Positions 43,919 to 53,481 of a stretch of DNA of 64,000 nt are shown here, one piece after another. The stretch's first letter is position 1. Each line of letters starts with the position of its first letter. Source of the DNA: Roseiarcus sp963820795 (GTDB lineage: Bacteria > Pseudomonadota > Alphaproteobacteria > Rhizobiales > Beijerinckiaceae); the NCBI GenBank assembly GCA_963820795.1, contig CAWGBJ010000012.1:65061-129060 (forward strand), written 5' to 3'. The notes under the pieces were generated by a model. The model worked only from the letters and a program-made list of their open reading frames with translations, had not been told where the DNA came from and did no database searches. Position numbers and translations under genes: made by a program.

Positions 43919-44692
43919 ATGTATCTCGACCGCTTCAATCTCAACGGACGGGTGGCTGTCGTCACCGGCGGTGCGCAAGGGATCGGCCTTGCCTGCGTTG
44001 AGGCGCTCGCGGAAGCGGGCGCGCACGTCTATATCGCTGACTGCAACCCCAAGGAAGCGGCCCAGGCGCGCGCCGCGATGGAAGCCAAGGGCTATGCGAC
44101 CGACATCATCGAAATTGACGTGACGAAGTCCGCCGCGGTCGACGCCGCGGCGGCGCGCGTCATCCGAGAGATGGGGCGGATAGACGTTCTCGTCTGCAAC
44201 GCGGGCATCGCGCGCTCCGAAGTCGCGGCCGAGGACGCGACAGACGAACGCTGGCTCAATGTCATCGACGTGAACCTCAACGGGGTCTTCTGGTGCTGCC
44301 GCGCGTTTGGCCGCCACATGCTGGCTGCCGGACGCGGCTCGATCGTCAACATCGGCTCAATGTCCGGGTTCATCGTCAACCGGCCGCGGCCGCAGGCCTA
44401 CTACAACGTCTCGAAAGCCGCTGTTCATCACCTGACGAAATCTCTCGCCGCGGAATGGGGCGCGCGCGGAGTGCGCGTCAACGCGGTCGCCCCTACCTAT
44501 ATCGATACGTCGATGACGGCCCTCGCCAAGACCAACAAGGCGATGTTCGACGCCTGGATCGACGGCACGCCGATGGCGCGGATGGGCGAGCCCGACGAGA
44601 TCGCGGCGGTCGTGCTGTTTCTAGCCTCCGACGCCGCGAGCCTGATGACCGGCTCGATCGTGCTGGCGGACGGCGGTTACACCTGCTGGTGA
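43919..44692 (+). CDS. Short-chain dehydrogenase, probable polyol/sugar dehydrogenase
   Basis: The 257-residue classical SDR has TGGAQGIG, CNAGIA, the catalytic Ser in NIGSMSGF and YNVSK, ending with VLADGGYTCW, a tail common in galactitol/arabinitol/sorbitol-type dehydrogenases. It follows the smoS remnant and may have taken over its job. GGAGGG lies just upstream of ATG 43919. It is followed after 14 bases by a second SDR, so both are in the polyol operon. The exact polyol cannot be decided. Confidence 0.88.
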   Translation: MYLDRFNLNGRVAVVTGGAQGIGLACVEALAEAGAHVYIADCNPKEAAQARAAMEAKGYATDIIEIDVTKSAAVDAAAARVIREMGRIDVLVCNAGIARSEVAAEDATDERWLNVIDVNLNGVFWCCRAFGRHMLAAGRGSIVNIGSMSGFIVNRPRPQAYYNVSKAAVHHLTKSLAAEWGARGVRVNAVAPTYIDTSMTALAKTNKAMFDAWIDGTPMARMGEPDEIAAVVLFLASDAASLMTGSIVLADGGYTCW

Positions 44693-44706
44693 GGGGAACG
44701 GGACGC

Positions 44707-45498
44707 ATGGACCTCGGGCTAAAGGACAAGGTCGCGGTCATCACCGGCGGCAGCGTCGGGATCGGGCTTGCGATCGCGGAAGGGCTGGCGGCAGAGGGCG
44801 TCAATCTCGTTCTCGCCGCGCGAGGCATCGAACGCCTTCGCGAGGAGGCGAGCCGCATCGCCCGCAAATACCGCGTCCGGGCGGATGGCGTGGACTGCGA
44901 CATCGGGACGCGCGCTGGGACCGACCGGTTGATTGCGGCGGTCAAAGAAGCCCACGGCGGCTCCGACATCCTGATCAACAACGCCGGCACCGGCAGCAAC
45001 GAGACCGTGATGGAGGCGCCGGACGAGAAATGGCAGGCCTACTGGGACCTGCATGTGATGGCGGCGGTGCGGCTGGCACGCGGCCTTGCGCCGCTAATGA
45101 AGGCGCGCGGGGGCGGCGTCATCCTGCACAATGCCTCGATCTGCGCCGTCCAGCCGCTCTGGTACGAGCCGATCTACAACACGACTAAAGCGGCGCTGAT
45201 GATGTTTTCGAAAGTGCTCTCGACCGAGCTCGTCGGCGACAACATCCGCGTCAATTGTGTCAACCCCGGCCTTATCCTGACGCCCGACTGGATCAAGACG
45301 GCCAAACAGCTCACCGCCGACAAAGGCGGCGACTGGCAGGCCTACCTCGACGGCGTTGCGCGCGAGCACGCGCCAATCCAGCGCTTCGCCACGCCGGAGG
45401 AGCTGGCGAATTTCTTCGTCTTTCTCTGCTCGGAGCGAGCGAGCTATTCGGTCGGCTCGACCTACTTCGTCGACGGCGGCATGCTGAAGACGGTGTGA
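44707..45498 (+). CDS. Short-chain dehydrogenase, second in tandem
   Basis: The 263-residue SDR has TGGSVGIGLAIAEGLA, NNAGTGSN, the Ser in NASICAVQ and YNTTKAAL. The C-terminus YFVDGGMLKTV is normal. It resembles 3-oxoacyl-reductase-like SDRs more than hexitol dehydrogenases, so its substrate may differ from that of its neighbour. It is the last gene of the plus-strand polyol block and is convergent with the BON protein gene 26 bases away. Confidence 0.88.
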   Translation: MDLGLKDKVAVITGGSVGIGLAIAEGLAAEGVNLVLAARGIERLREEASRIARKYRVRADGVDCDIGTRAGTDRLIAAVKEAHGGSDILINNAGTGSNETVMEAPDEKWQAYWDLHVMAAVRLARGLAPLMKARGGGVILHNASICAVQPLWYEPIYNTTKAALMMFSKVLSTELVGDNIRVNCVNPGLILTPDWIKTAKQLTADKGGDWQAYLDGVAREHAPIQRFATPEELANFFVFLCSERASYSVGSTYFVDGGMLKTV

Positions 45499-45524
45499 GC
45501 GCCTCAAGCCCGGGGTTGAAGGCC

Positions 45525-45776
45525 TCAACCGTTTCCCGCCATAGCCGCCGGCGCATCCGAGGTCGCGAGACGGATCCGATTGGTCACACCCACGACGCCG
45601 GGAACCTTGCGCGCGTCAAATTCGGCGCAGGCGCGCTGATAGGGAAGGTCGACGATTCCCGACATCGTCACCCAACCGTGCTCGACGTCAACCTTCAACC
45701 GGTCGCGAGGGACCGCGAGATCCCAGTGGAGAGCGTTCAGGACTCGCATCTCTACATCATCGCTGAGCCAATGCAT
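45525..45776 (-). CDS. Single BON-domain protein
   Basis: The 83-residue protein consists of one BON domain: DDVEMRVLNALHWDLAVP, then DVEHGWVTMSGIVDLPYQ and GVVGVTNRIRL. BON domains bind phospholipid surfaces. Longer relatives with two or three BON units are more common, so this is a short form. I prefer ATG 45776 (MHWLSDDVEM) to 45809. There is no signal peptide, so a cytoplasmic or stress role is more likely than periplasmic. Confidence 0.75.
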   Translation of the reverse strand: MHWLSDDVEMRVLNALHWDLAVPRDRLKVDVEHGWVTMSGIVDLPYQRACAEFDARKVPGVVGVTNRIRLATSDAPAAMAGNG

Positions 45777-45934
45777 GGCTTCCTCCTCCTCCCAGAAATA
45801 ACTTATCATTCTTCAATCGAATTTTCCTGCGACCTACTGACGCGGTCGCCGATGGTAAATCATAGCGGATCAGTTCAGCGGAATTGCGGCTGCCGACCCG
45901 AATAGCTCTGCGTCGACACCCTGGCAGGCTCGCG

Positions 45935-47092
45935 CTACATCTGCTGGGGAGGGCCCGAGGCGGCCTCGCCGAGCACAGTTTCGTCGACGCTCATGGCGTT
46001 GCCCCGCCAGACAAAATGGTCGCGGTTCCAGGCCTGCGCCCAAAGCAGCGGCAGAAGGAGGTCGCGGATCATCCAGGCCGGAGGGCTTCGCCAGCCGAGC
46101 GGCCACCCCGCGGCCAAGGCAAGCAACGCCTCGGCTGCGTACCACCAGAACGCCGCCAGCGCGACGCTCTCCCAGACGCTGAGACCGAAATCCGGGGCCG
46201 CAAAGCCGGCCGCTACGACGGTCAGAAGGCTCGTGGTCAGGATCTCCGGCACAAAGTGCAGCGGGAAGGTCGCCCGTCTGAGCCGCGCCCAGCGGAGCTG
46301 CCGGGACCATACGTCCCGCATTCGGCGGGCTCCGAGAGGCTGCTGGAAAGGCTGGCTGACGAGATGGGCGTCGAAACCCTGCGCGCGGACGAGCTTAGTC
46401 GCCGCGGCATCCTCGGCGATCTCCGCGCCGAGCGCCTCGATTCCGCCGCCGGTCTCGAGGATGTCGCGCCGCCAGAGCATCGTCTTTCCCTGGGCGAAAC
46501 CGAATCCCGCGGCTTCCCCGGCATATTGCCATCGAGCCTCGTAGGTATTGAGGAAGGCGCACTCGATCTCCGCGCCGAACGTCTCAGGCCGCGTTCCGAT
46601 CGGCGGCGCGCAGACAATCCCGGTATCCGGACGCCAGCGGGCCAGCAAGCGCTGGATATAGTCGGGAGGCATCAGCACATTGGAATCGGCGATGATGACC
46701 CAATTGCGCCGCGCGGCCCTCCATCCCTTCACGACATTATTGAGCTTCGGATTGCCGCTGATTCGGTCGTCGCCGATCAGAAGCCGCGCCGGGCGCTCAG
46801 GATGCGCGGCGATCGCGCCGAGCACCAGAGGCGCAATCGGGTCCTCCTCGCGGGCGAGGCAAAAGATGATCTCATAGTTCGGATAGTCCAGCGAGAAGAT
46901 CGACCGCAAAGTCTCGCGCGAGAAAGTCTCGACGCCACACAACGGCTGTACGATGCTGACGGCGGGCGCGTCCGCCGGAGGGGGTACATGACCGGAACGG
47001 CGCCGGCAACGACCGGAAGCCAGCGCGACACTCAAAACATGGATGCCGCCGCTCGCGACGCAGACCCCGGCAGCCAAAGCGCTGATCGTCAT
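45935..47092 (-). CDS. Ceramide glucosyltransferase/HpnI-type glycosyltransferase
   Basis: The 385-residue membrane-bound GT21-type transferase has an N-terminal helix, the donor-binding region SIVQPLCGVETFSRE, the acidic motifs in LIGDDRISGNPKLNN and IADSNVLMPPDY, and QLRWARLRR near residue 270, which fits the (Q/R)XXRW motif. C-terminal hydrophobic helices follow (ILTTSLLTVVAAGFAAP). It transfers a sugar from a UDP-sugar to a lipid, either ceramide or hopanoid. No hopanoid genes are adjacent, so I do not assign a symbol. It is divergent from gltX. Confidence 0.87.
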   Translation of the reverse strand: MTISALAAGVCVASGGIHVLSVALASGRCRRRSGHVPPPADAPAVSIVQPLCGVETFSRETLRSIFSLDYPNYEIIFCLAREEDPIAPLVLGAIAAHPERPARLLIGDDRISGNPKLNNVVKGWRAARRNWVIIADSNVLMPPDYIQRLLARWRPDTGIVCAPPIGTRPETFGAEIECAFLNTYEARWQYAGEAAGFGFAQGKTMLWRRDILETGGGIEALGAEIAEDAAATKLVRAQGFDAHLVSQPFQQPLGARRMRDVWSRQLRWARLRRATFPLHFVPEILTTSLLTVVAAGFAAPDFGLSVWESVALAAFWWYAAEALLALAAGWPLGWRSPPAWMIRDLLLPLLWAQAWNRDHFVWRGNAMSVDETVLGEAASGPPQQM

Positions 47093-47166
47093 TATTCAAT
47101 CTTACTCAATTCGCGAATCGGCGCCAGCAATATTGCCGATCCGGCGCGACGCTTCTATGAAGGCCA

Positions 47167-48516
47167 ATGACTTCCCCACCGGTCGTCCGATTTGCCCCGT
47201 CTCCGACCGGACGCATTCATATCGGCAACGCCCGCACGGCGATGCTCAACTGGCTCTACGCCCGCCAGCATGGCGGAACCTTCGTCCTGCGCTTCGACGA
47301 TACCGATCGCGAACGCTCGAAAGCGGAATATGCCGACGCGATCGAGCAGGATCTCGCGTGGCTCGGGGTTAGGCCCGGCCGGGTGCGCCGTCAATCGGAG
47401 CGGATGACCGCTTACGACGCTGCGGCCGAGAGGCTGAAGGCGACCGGGCGCCTTTATCCGGCCTACGAAACCGCGGAGGAACTCGATCGCCGGCGCAAGC
47501 GCCAGCAGGCGCTGGGCCGTCCGCCGATCTATGATCGCGCCGCGCTCCGCCTCTCCGATGCCGACCGGGCGGCGCTCGAGGCGGCGGGCCGCAAGCCGCA
47601 TTGGCGATTTCGCCTCGAGCCCAGGACGGTGGGCTGGGACGACATGGTGCGCGGGGAGAGCCATATCGATTGCGCTTCGCTCTCCGATCCGGTGCTGAGG
47701 CGCGAGGACGGAACCTATCTCTATACGCTGCCCTCCGTGGTTGACGACGTCGATTTCGGCGTCACGCATGTGATCCGCGGCGAGGACCACGTCACCAACA
47801 CCGCGGTGCAAATCCAGATCTTCGAGGCGCTCGGGGCTGAGGCGCCGCGGTTCGGCCATCACAATCTCCTGACCGACGCCGGCGGGGAAGGGCTCTCCAA
47901 ACGCTCCGGCGCGCTGTCGATTGCTTCCCTGCGCGAAAGAGGCGTTGAACCGCTCGCCGTCGCTGCGCTCGCGGTGCTGGTCGGTTCGGCCGAAACGGTG
48001 CGCCCGGTCGCCTCGCTCGACGAGCTCGCGGGGATGGTCGAGCTCCGCCACCTCTCGCATGGCGCGGCCCGGTTCGACGAGGCGGAACTCGACGCGCTGT
48101 CGGCGCGGACGCTGCATCGCCTGCCTTTTGCGGCAGTCGCGGACCGTCTCGCGGCGCTCGGAATCGCTGGACCGCGGGCGGAGGCCTTCTGGATTGCGGT
48201 GCGCGGCAACCTCGCTCGCCTCGAGGAGGCGACGGCGTGGCGGCAAGTCGTCGAGGGCGGCATCGCGCCGGTGGTGGAGGACGCGGAATTCCTGCGCGTC
48301 GCCGCGGCGCGCCTGCCGGAGGAGCCTTGGGACGGATCGACCTGGGGCGCCTGGACAAATCGGGTCCGGGAGGCGACGGGCCGCAAGGGCCGAGAACTCT
48401 ATCATCCGCTGCGCCTCGCCCTGACCGGCCTCGGCTCGGGGCCGGAACTGGCGACGCTGCTGCCGCTCATCGGCCGCGCTAAAGCGCTGGCCCGACTATC
48501 CGCACCTTGCGATTGA
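47167..48516 (+). CDS. gltX: Glutamyl-tRNA synthetase
   Basis: The 449-residue class I synthetase charges tRNA with glutamate. The ATP-binding motif HIGN is at 18-21 and the KMSKS-like motif LSKRSGA at 243-249. RFAPSPTGRIHIGNARTA and LRFDDTDRERSK are standard. Alphaproteobacteria often hold two gltX genes, one tRNA-Gln-specific; this one cannot be assigned to either type by eye. Its last 38 bases overlap the end of the DUF2865 gene on the other strand. Confidence 0.94.
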   Translation: MTSPPVVRFAPSPTGRIHIGNARTAMLNWLYARQHGGTFVLRFDDTDRERSKAEYADAIEQDLAWLGVRPGRVRRQSERMTAYDAAAERLKATGRLYPAYETAEELDRRRKRQQALGRPPIYDRAALRLSDADRAALEAAGRKPHWRFRLEPRTVGWDDMVRGESHIDCASLSDPVLRREDGTYLYTLPSVVDDVDFGVTHVIRGEDHVTNTAVQIQIFEALGAEAPRFGHHNLLTDAGGEGLSKRSGALSIASLRERGVEPLAVAALAVLVGSAETVRPVASLDELAGMVELRHLSHGAARFDEAELDALSARTLHRLPFAAVADRLAALGIAGPRAEAFWIAVRGNLARLEEATAWRQVVEGGIAPVVEDAEFLRVAAARLPEEPWDGSTWGAWTNRVREATGRKGRELYHPLRLALTGLGSGPELATLLPLIGRAKALARLSAPCD

Positions 48517-49798
48517 CGCCGTCGGGACCCTTTTCCGTCACCGTCTCGCCCTGGCCCACCCGGTAGCTGGTTCCCGACTGCGCGTCGCCGCCGGCGATGC
48601 CCGAGGTTTCGCGGCTGACGGTCGCCGCCGCGGCGCTCAGCGCCGTTTCGGCGCCGTTGGGATCGAGCGCCGCCGCCGACGCATCCAGCGCCGGGGTTGA
48701 GCCGGCGGCGGATGCCGAGCTTCCCGCGGGGGCGACGTTGGCCGGTGAGGCATCGGCCGGCGGCGCGGCGACGATCGCCGCGGCATTGCTCTTCGTCGGC
48801 TTCGTCTTGGCGTCAGCGGCGACCTTGGCGATGATCGGACGCGACATTTCCAGGGATTTTTGCGGCGTCACCAGAATGTCGTGCGGTTCGTGTCCGTATC
48901 GCGCCTCCGCCGCCGCCAGGGCCTCGGCCCAGCTCTCGCCTTTGCGGCGGCAGGAACAGGACGAATCGTACGTCTGCTGGAACTTGAGCGCGTTCGGCAG
49001 GTCGACATAGCGCTCGCCGGTCGGCGACACCGCCTCGTTGATCGTTTCCCCGAACGGGAACGAATAGAGGGCGACGTCGGTGTTGGGGCAGAGCGACCGG
49101 CAGACCTCCTCCAGGCTGTCGGCGCGGTTCGCGCCGGAATAGGAGGCGGGGAAGAAGCTGCCGTCGCAGGTGCGCACGCAGACCGCGTAGGAGCCGGCCG
49201 AGACGTGCGCGCCGTTCTTTTCCGATTCGATCGACTTCTCGATCATCTGCTGCTGCTCGTCCGCCGGCGGCAGGAAGTCTGGATTGGCCGACTGCGGCTC
49301 CGCCTGCCTGGCGCCGCCGCCGAACAGGGCCTCGAAGATGTTGGAGGGCCCCTTCGGCGCGTTGACGCATTCGGCGTTGTAGCGCGCGATCAGGTCGCCG
49401 CGTCCGCCGCCGGCGCGGGCCTGCAAGTCGCCGAGGCTCGCCTGCATGCGGGCGATCCGCCCCTTGATCTCGCCGCACTGCGGCGGCGGCTCGGAGCCGA
49501 AGAAGAGAAACTTCTGATTGTCGCAGCCGATGGAGTGGGCGTAGGCGTTGGCCTGGTTGAGCTCGACGCGCTGGCGCTCGGCCGCGGCTGCATATTGCCC
49601 GCCGCCGCGCGGGGCGGCGGCGATCGCCGCCTGGAGCCGCGCGCAGTCGGCGCCCTGGGCGAGGGCCTCGCCAACCGAAAAGAGGCCGGCCAGGGCCGCC
49701 GCCAGAACTCGCAGCGCCGGAAATTTCCGCCGGCCGAAGCCGCCCGCCATGCGCATCATCGCCGCTCTCACCTTCAATCCCCGCCGGCCTGCCGGCAA
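48479..49798 (-). CDS. DUF2865 secreted protein
   Basis: The protein has a signal peptide (ALRVLAAALAGLFSVGEALA, cleavage near ALA-Q) and the DUF2865 region with paired Cys: GADCARL, CDNQ, CGEIKGRIARM, YAVCVRTCDGSFFP, VCRSLCPNT and SSCSCRRKGESW. A long Ala/Pro/Ser-rich low-complexity stretch precedes the C-terminal RVGQGETV. The family is restricted to Hyphomicrobiales and relatives and has no known function; the Cys pairs suggest disulfides in the periplasm. ATG 49759 or 49750 may be the real start. It is convergent with gltX with a short overlap. Confidence 0.85.
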   Translation of the reverse strand: MPAGRRGLKVRAAMMRMAGGFGRRKFPALRVLAAALAGLFSVGEALAQGADCARLQAAIAAAPRGGGQYAAAAERQRVELNQANAYAHSIGCDNQKFLFFGSEPPPQCGEIKGRIARMQASLGDLQARAGGGRGDLIARYNAECVNAPKGPSNIFEALFGGGARQAEPQSANPDFLPPADEQQQMIEKSIESEKNGAHVSAGSYAVCVRTCDGSFFPASYSGANRADSLEEVCRSLCPNTDVALYSFPFGETINEAVSPTGERYVDLPNALKFQQTYDSSCSCRRKGESWAEALAAAEARYGHEPHDILVTPQKSLEMSRPIIAKVAADAKTKPTKSNAAAIVAAPPADASPANVAPAGSSASAAGSTPALDASAAALDPNGAETALSAAAATVSRETSGIAGGDAQSGTSYRVGQGETVTEKGPDGVNRKVRIVGPAL

Positions 49799-49982
49799 TC
49801 AGCCCGCGCTTCGCCTCAAAGACCCGGGCGGTTAGAGTGCGGGATCGCGGCGCGAAGATGGCGCCGGCCGGGCGGCCTTCTACGGCCTTTCCGCGCCCGA
49901 CGCCATAGGCGCGCTGCAGCGCGCCCTTGCAAGTCCCCCGCTTTTCTGGCTTCCCCCGGCGCGTTCAGGCATAATCGAGCGC

Positions 49983-51584
49983 ATGGCCGAGCCGGACGTG
50001 CGCGCGACCAATGCGCCCGAAATCACCGTCAGCGAGCTCTCGAACGCGCTCAAGAGCGCCATCGAGGACCGATTCGGCTATGTGCGGGTGCGCGGCGAGA
50101 TTTCCGGCTATCGCGGCCCGCATGCCTCGGGGCACGCTTATTTCTGCCTCAAGGACGCGGGCGCCCGGCTCGACGCGGTCATCTGGCGGACGCCTTTTTT
50201 GCGCATGCGGGTGAAGCCCGAGGAGGGGCTCGAGGTCGTCGCCACGGGCAGGCTCACCACCTTTCCCGGCAAGTCGACCTACCAGATCGTCATCGAGCAG
50301 CTCGAGCTCGCCGGCCTCGGCGCGCTGATGGCGCTCCTCGAAGCGCGCCGCAAGAAGCTGGCCGGGGAGGGGCTGTTCGACGCGGCGCGAAAGCGCCAGG
50401 TCCCCTTTCTGCCGAAGGTGGTCGGCGTCGTGACCTCGCCGACCGGGGCGGTCATCCGCGATATCCTGCATCGCCTCGCCGACCGCTTCCCGGTCCGGGT
50501 GGTCGTCTGGCCGGTCCGGGTGCAGGGCGAGACCTCGGCCGCCGAGGTCGCCGCGGCGATCGACGGCTTCAACGCTTTTCCCGCCGGCGGCCGGGCGCCG
50601 CGGCCCGACGTCCTGATCGTGGCGCGCGGCGGCGGCTCGCTCGAGGACCTCTGGAGCTTCAACGAGGAGATCGTCGTCCGCGCCGCGGCGCGCAGCGCCA
50701 TTCCGCTCATCGCCGCCGTCGGCCACGAGACCGACTGGACGCTGATCGATCACGTCGCCGACCGGCGGGCGCCGACGCCGACCGCGGCGGCCGAATTCGC
50801 CGTGCCGGTGCGCGCCGAGCTCCTGGCCTCGCTGGCCGAGCTCGACGGCCGGCGGCGCGGCGCGATCCTGCGCCTCGCCCAGCGCCGGCGGGCCGAACTG
50901 CGCTCGGTCGTCGCGCGCCTTGAAGAGCGGCGAGGCCCTGGTCGAGGGGCCGCGCCAGCGGCTCGACCGGGCGGGCGAGACGCTGATCGTCCGGGCGCGC
51001 GCCGGCCTCGACCAGCGCCGTCTCAGGATGGCCGGGCTGGCGCGCGGGCTCGCGCGCCATTCGCCGCGCGCCCATCTTATCGGCTTGCGCGAGCGCCTGC
51101 GCGGCCTCACCGGCCGCCTCGGGCGGCTGCCGCCGGCGCTGATCGAGCGGCCGCGCCGCGCGGCGGAAGCGGCCAGCCGGGCGTTCGCCCGCGAACGGGC
51201 GGTCATCGGCCGGGCGCCGGCGCGAGCGCGCCGCGGCGCTCCTCAGGCTCGAGGCCCGCATGACCCGCGCCTATGCCGACCGCCTGGCGGCGCGCCGCGC
51301 CCGTCTCGCCGCCGTGGCGCAGCTCCTCGGCGCCGTCGGCTACCGCGAGGTGCTGGCGCGCGGCTTTGCGCTGGTGCGCGACGAGGCCGACCGGCCGCTC
51401 CGCCGGGCGGCCGAGGTCAAGCCGGCCCAGCCGCTGAGAATCGAGTTCGCCGACGGCATCGTCACGGCGACCGCCAGCGGCCGGGCGACGACCCGGGAGG
51501 CGCCGCCGCCGGACGCCGTCGCGGCGGCGCCGAAACGCCGGCGCCGCGAGCGGGAGGCGGAAGGGCAGGGGTCGCTTGTTCTAA
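49983..51584 (+). pseudogene. xseA: Exodeoxyribonuclease VII large subunit, three frame breaks
   Basis: The N-terminal OB fold (SELSNALKSAIEDRFGYVRV) and core motifs GVVTSPTGAVIRDI, VARGGGSLEDLWSFNEE and AAVGHETDWTLIDHVADR are intact to about residue 312. The frame then moves near 50,921 (LKSGEALVEGPRQRL), near 51,215 (RERAAALLRLEARM) and at about 51,577, where removing one base gives the usual ending QGSLF and a stop at 51582-51584. The length is 1602, which equals 533 codons plus three inserted bases. Three independent +1 events in one housekeeping gene argue for read error. The product, with XseB, degrades single-stranded DNA. Confidence 0.87.
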
Positions 51585-51599
51585 TGCGCCGGTTCCGAC

Positions 51600-51800
51600 T
51601 TTCTGGCCAAGCCGAATTCCCAGCTTGCAGGGAAACCTACTGGGACTTTGGCTTTTTGGGCCAGCGAGGCTCCTTATTGACCCTAAAAACGAAAGCTGGC
51701 TCAACACTTTGCAGAAAATTCCCTGGGCAATCGGAACAGGGCGTCAATTCGGCCGAGCAGGGAATATATTTTCGCTCTTCGCCGGAAAACAGGAGTTATC
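51600..51800. repeat. Degenerate dispersed repeat, copy 3
   Basis: AT-richer intergenic DNA with TGCAGGGAAACC, CCCTGGGCAATC, GGAACAGGGCG, GGCCGAGCAGGGAATAT and AACAGGAG tracts, related to the repeats at 25.7 and 37.5 kb by the GGCCGAGCAG and AACAGG motifs. No gene is supported in 51585-51852. Confidence 0.45.
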
Positions 51801-51852
51801 CGCGCGAGCGCGCTTCTCCCATGGCGGGCGCAAAAGCCGGCTTCTCAGACGG

Positions 51853-52668
51853 CTATTCGGCGGCGACGCGGCCGGCCCAGGCGATTGTCGGATCGAGCGG
51901 CTCGGCGACGCGCGCCCGCTCGCCGGCCGCCGCCGGCCGGGCCGGCGCCGTCTGGCCGAGCCGGCCGTCGAGCCAGGCCGGCAGGAAGGCCTCGAGCCAG
52001 GCCGCCACCCGGCCGTCGTGCTGGAACCAGCCCTCGAGATGGCCGGGCCGGCCTTGCGCGCCGGGGCGGGTCAGCCGCTCGGCCCCGCGCAAGGTCCACC
52101 GGCACATCATGTGGTAGGTCACCTCGGGGTGGAACTGCAGCGCCACCGCCCTGCCGCAGCGATAGGCCTGGTTGGGGAAATCCTTGCCGCCGGTGGCGAG
52201 AAGTTCGGCGCCCGCCGGCAGGTCGAAGCCGTCGGAATGCCACTGGTAGACCGAGCGCGGGAAGGGCGCGGCGCAGAGCGCATCGGCGGCGGCATTGGGG
52301 CAAATCGGGAAATAGCCGATCTCGCTCCGCTTGTCCTCGTAGGAGAAGACGCGGGCGCCGAGCGCCCGGGTCAGCATCTGCGCCCCGAGGCAGATGCCGA
52401 GGAAGGGCTTTTCCTCGGCGAGCGGCACGTCGAGCCAGTCGATCTCGCGCTGGATCCATTCGTGCGCGTCGTTGGCCCCCATCGGCCCGCCGAAGACGAT
52501 GACGCCGTCGTGCTCGGCCAAGGTCTTCGGCAGCGGCTCGCCGAGGCCGGTGCGGCGGATGTCGAGCCGCACGCCGAGCGCGCGCAGCGCCATGCCGACG
52601 CGCCCAGGCGTCGAATGCTCCTGATGCAGCACGATCAAGACGGTCGGCGGACGAGCCGGGCTCGCCAT
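51853..52668 (-). CDS. Class I glutamine amidotransferase (GuaA-like GATase domain)
   Basis: The 271-residue protein has one class I GATase domain with the nucleophile motif GICLGAQ, the oxyanion region VFGGPMGA and the His-Glu pair in LQFHPEV. It lacks a synthetase domain, so it belongs to the stand-alone GMP-synthase-like amidotransferases, some of which act on gamma-glutamyl compounds. The N-terminal VLIVLHQEHSTPGRVG is typical of that group. The substrate is unknown. The C-terminal 60 residues are Ala/Arg-rich. The start at 52668 is preferred. Confidence 0.9.
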   Translation of the reverse strand: MASPARPPTVLIVLHQEHSTPGRVGMALRALGVRLDIRRTGLGEPLPKTLAEHDGVIVFGGPMGANDAHEWIQREIDWLDVPLAEEKPFLGICLGAQMLTRALGARVFSYEDKRSEIGYFPICPNAAADALCAAPFPRSVYQWHSDGFDLPAGAELLATGGKDFPNQAYRCGRAVALQFHPEVTYHMMCRWTLRGAERLTRPGAQGRPGHLEGWFQHDGRVAAWLEAFLPAWLDGRLGQTAPARPAAAGERARVAEPLDPTIAWAGRVAAE

Positions 52669-52854
52669 GGCGTTTCAACCTCGAATTTACGGCGGCGTCC
52701 CCGCGCGCCCGTCCTTATATAGCTAAGCAATTTCCGCGCCGAAAGGTTAAGCAAGGCTGAACGGCGCGAAAAACGCTTGGGGGAAAATGCCTGGGCCGAC
52801 GCCTTGCCTTCGCCGCGCGCGCGCCGATATAGAAGACGGCTCCAGCCGCCAAAG

Positions 52855-52930
52855 GCTCCCATCGTCTAGCGGCCCAGGACGTCGCCCTCTCACGGCGAAA
52901 ACAGGGGTTCGAGTCCCCTTGGGAGCGCCA
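52855..52930 (+). tRNA. tRNA-Glu (anticodon CTC), CCA encoded
   Basis: A 76-base standard cloverleaf. The acceptor GCTCCCA pairs with TGGGAGC, the anticodon stem TCGCC/GGCGA holds the loop CTCTCAC with anticodon CTC at 52889-52891, and the T arm contains GGTTCGAGTCC. CCA is encoded at 52928-52930. Accessory DNA begins immediately downstream, as is common at tRNA 3' ends. Confidence 0.96.
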
Positions 52931-53036
52931 ACGAAAACAGAGGGTTACGACAGATCGCCGGCCCGCGGGTCTAAAATGGGTCCAATATCGCGACGGGGGA
53001 AACCTGCTGCCACGCGACCGTTAGCGAACCCGTCCC

Positions 53037-53250
53037 ATGATCCGCATCGCCATCACGCCCGCCGCCTATGACGCCCTGACCGCGACGTTGCCCGAGGGCG
53101 CGCCCTTGTGGCCGGTACAGCGCCATGGCGGCCAATGCCTTGATCCACCTTGAGTCGGCCGTCGTCGCCCGTCAGGCGGCCATGCGCGCGGCGGGAGAGG
53201 ACTATGGCGAGGTGATCCAGCGTCTCGCTCGGGTTGAGGCGGGGAGTTGA
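53037..53250 (+). pseudogene. Small hypothetical protein of a mobile-region family, frameshifted
   Basis: Frame one reads MIRIAITPAAYDALTATLPE then APLWPVQRHGGQC; after one extra base near 53,135 it continues LIHLESAVVARQAAMRAAGE and EVIQRLARVEAGS. The 70-residue join matches a small protein type often seen in alphaproteobacterial accessory DNA, with the pattern AMRAAGEDYGEVIQRL. Function unknown; an antitoxin-like role is possible but unsupported. The total of 214 bases is 3n+1. Confidence 0.5.
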
Positions 53251-53481
53251 ACGGGCAAAATCTTGACGCTCGCCGCCCGCATGGATCGGCGGCCGGAGGG
53301 CCGGAATCGACCCGTTGCTGCCTTTCAAGATCGGCCCTGTGAACGGGCGGGAAGCACGAGAAAGCGGTCTTCGGCTGAAGGCGTGGGTTGCGGCACGGAT
53401 TAGCGTTCAACCCTCTTCAATGTCAGCTGAACGCGATCAGGACCTCGTGGCCGCCCATAACTTGCTGCGCGCCATATTCCT

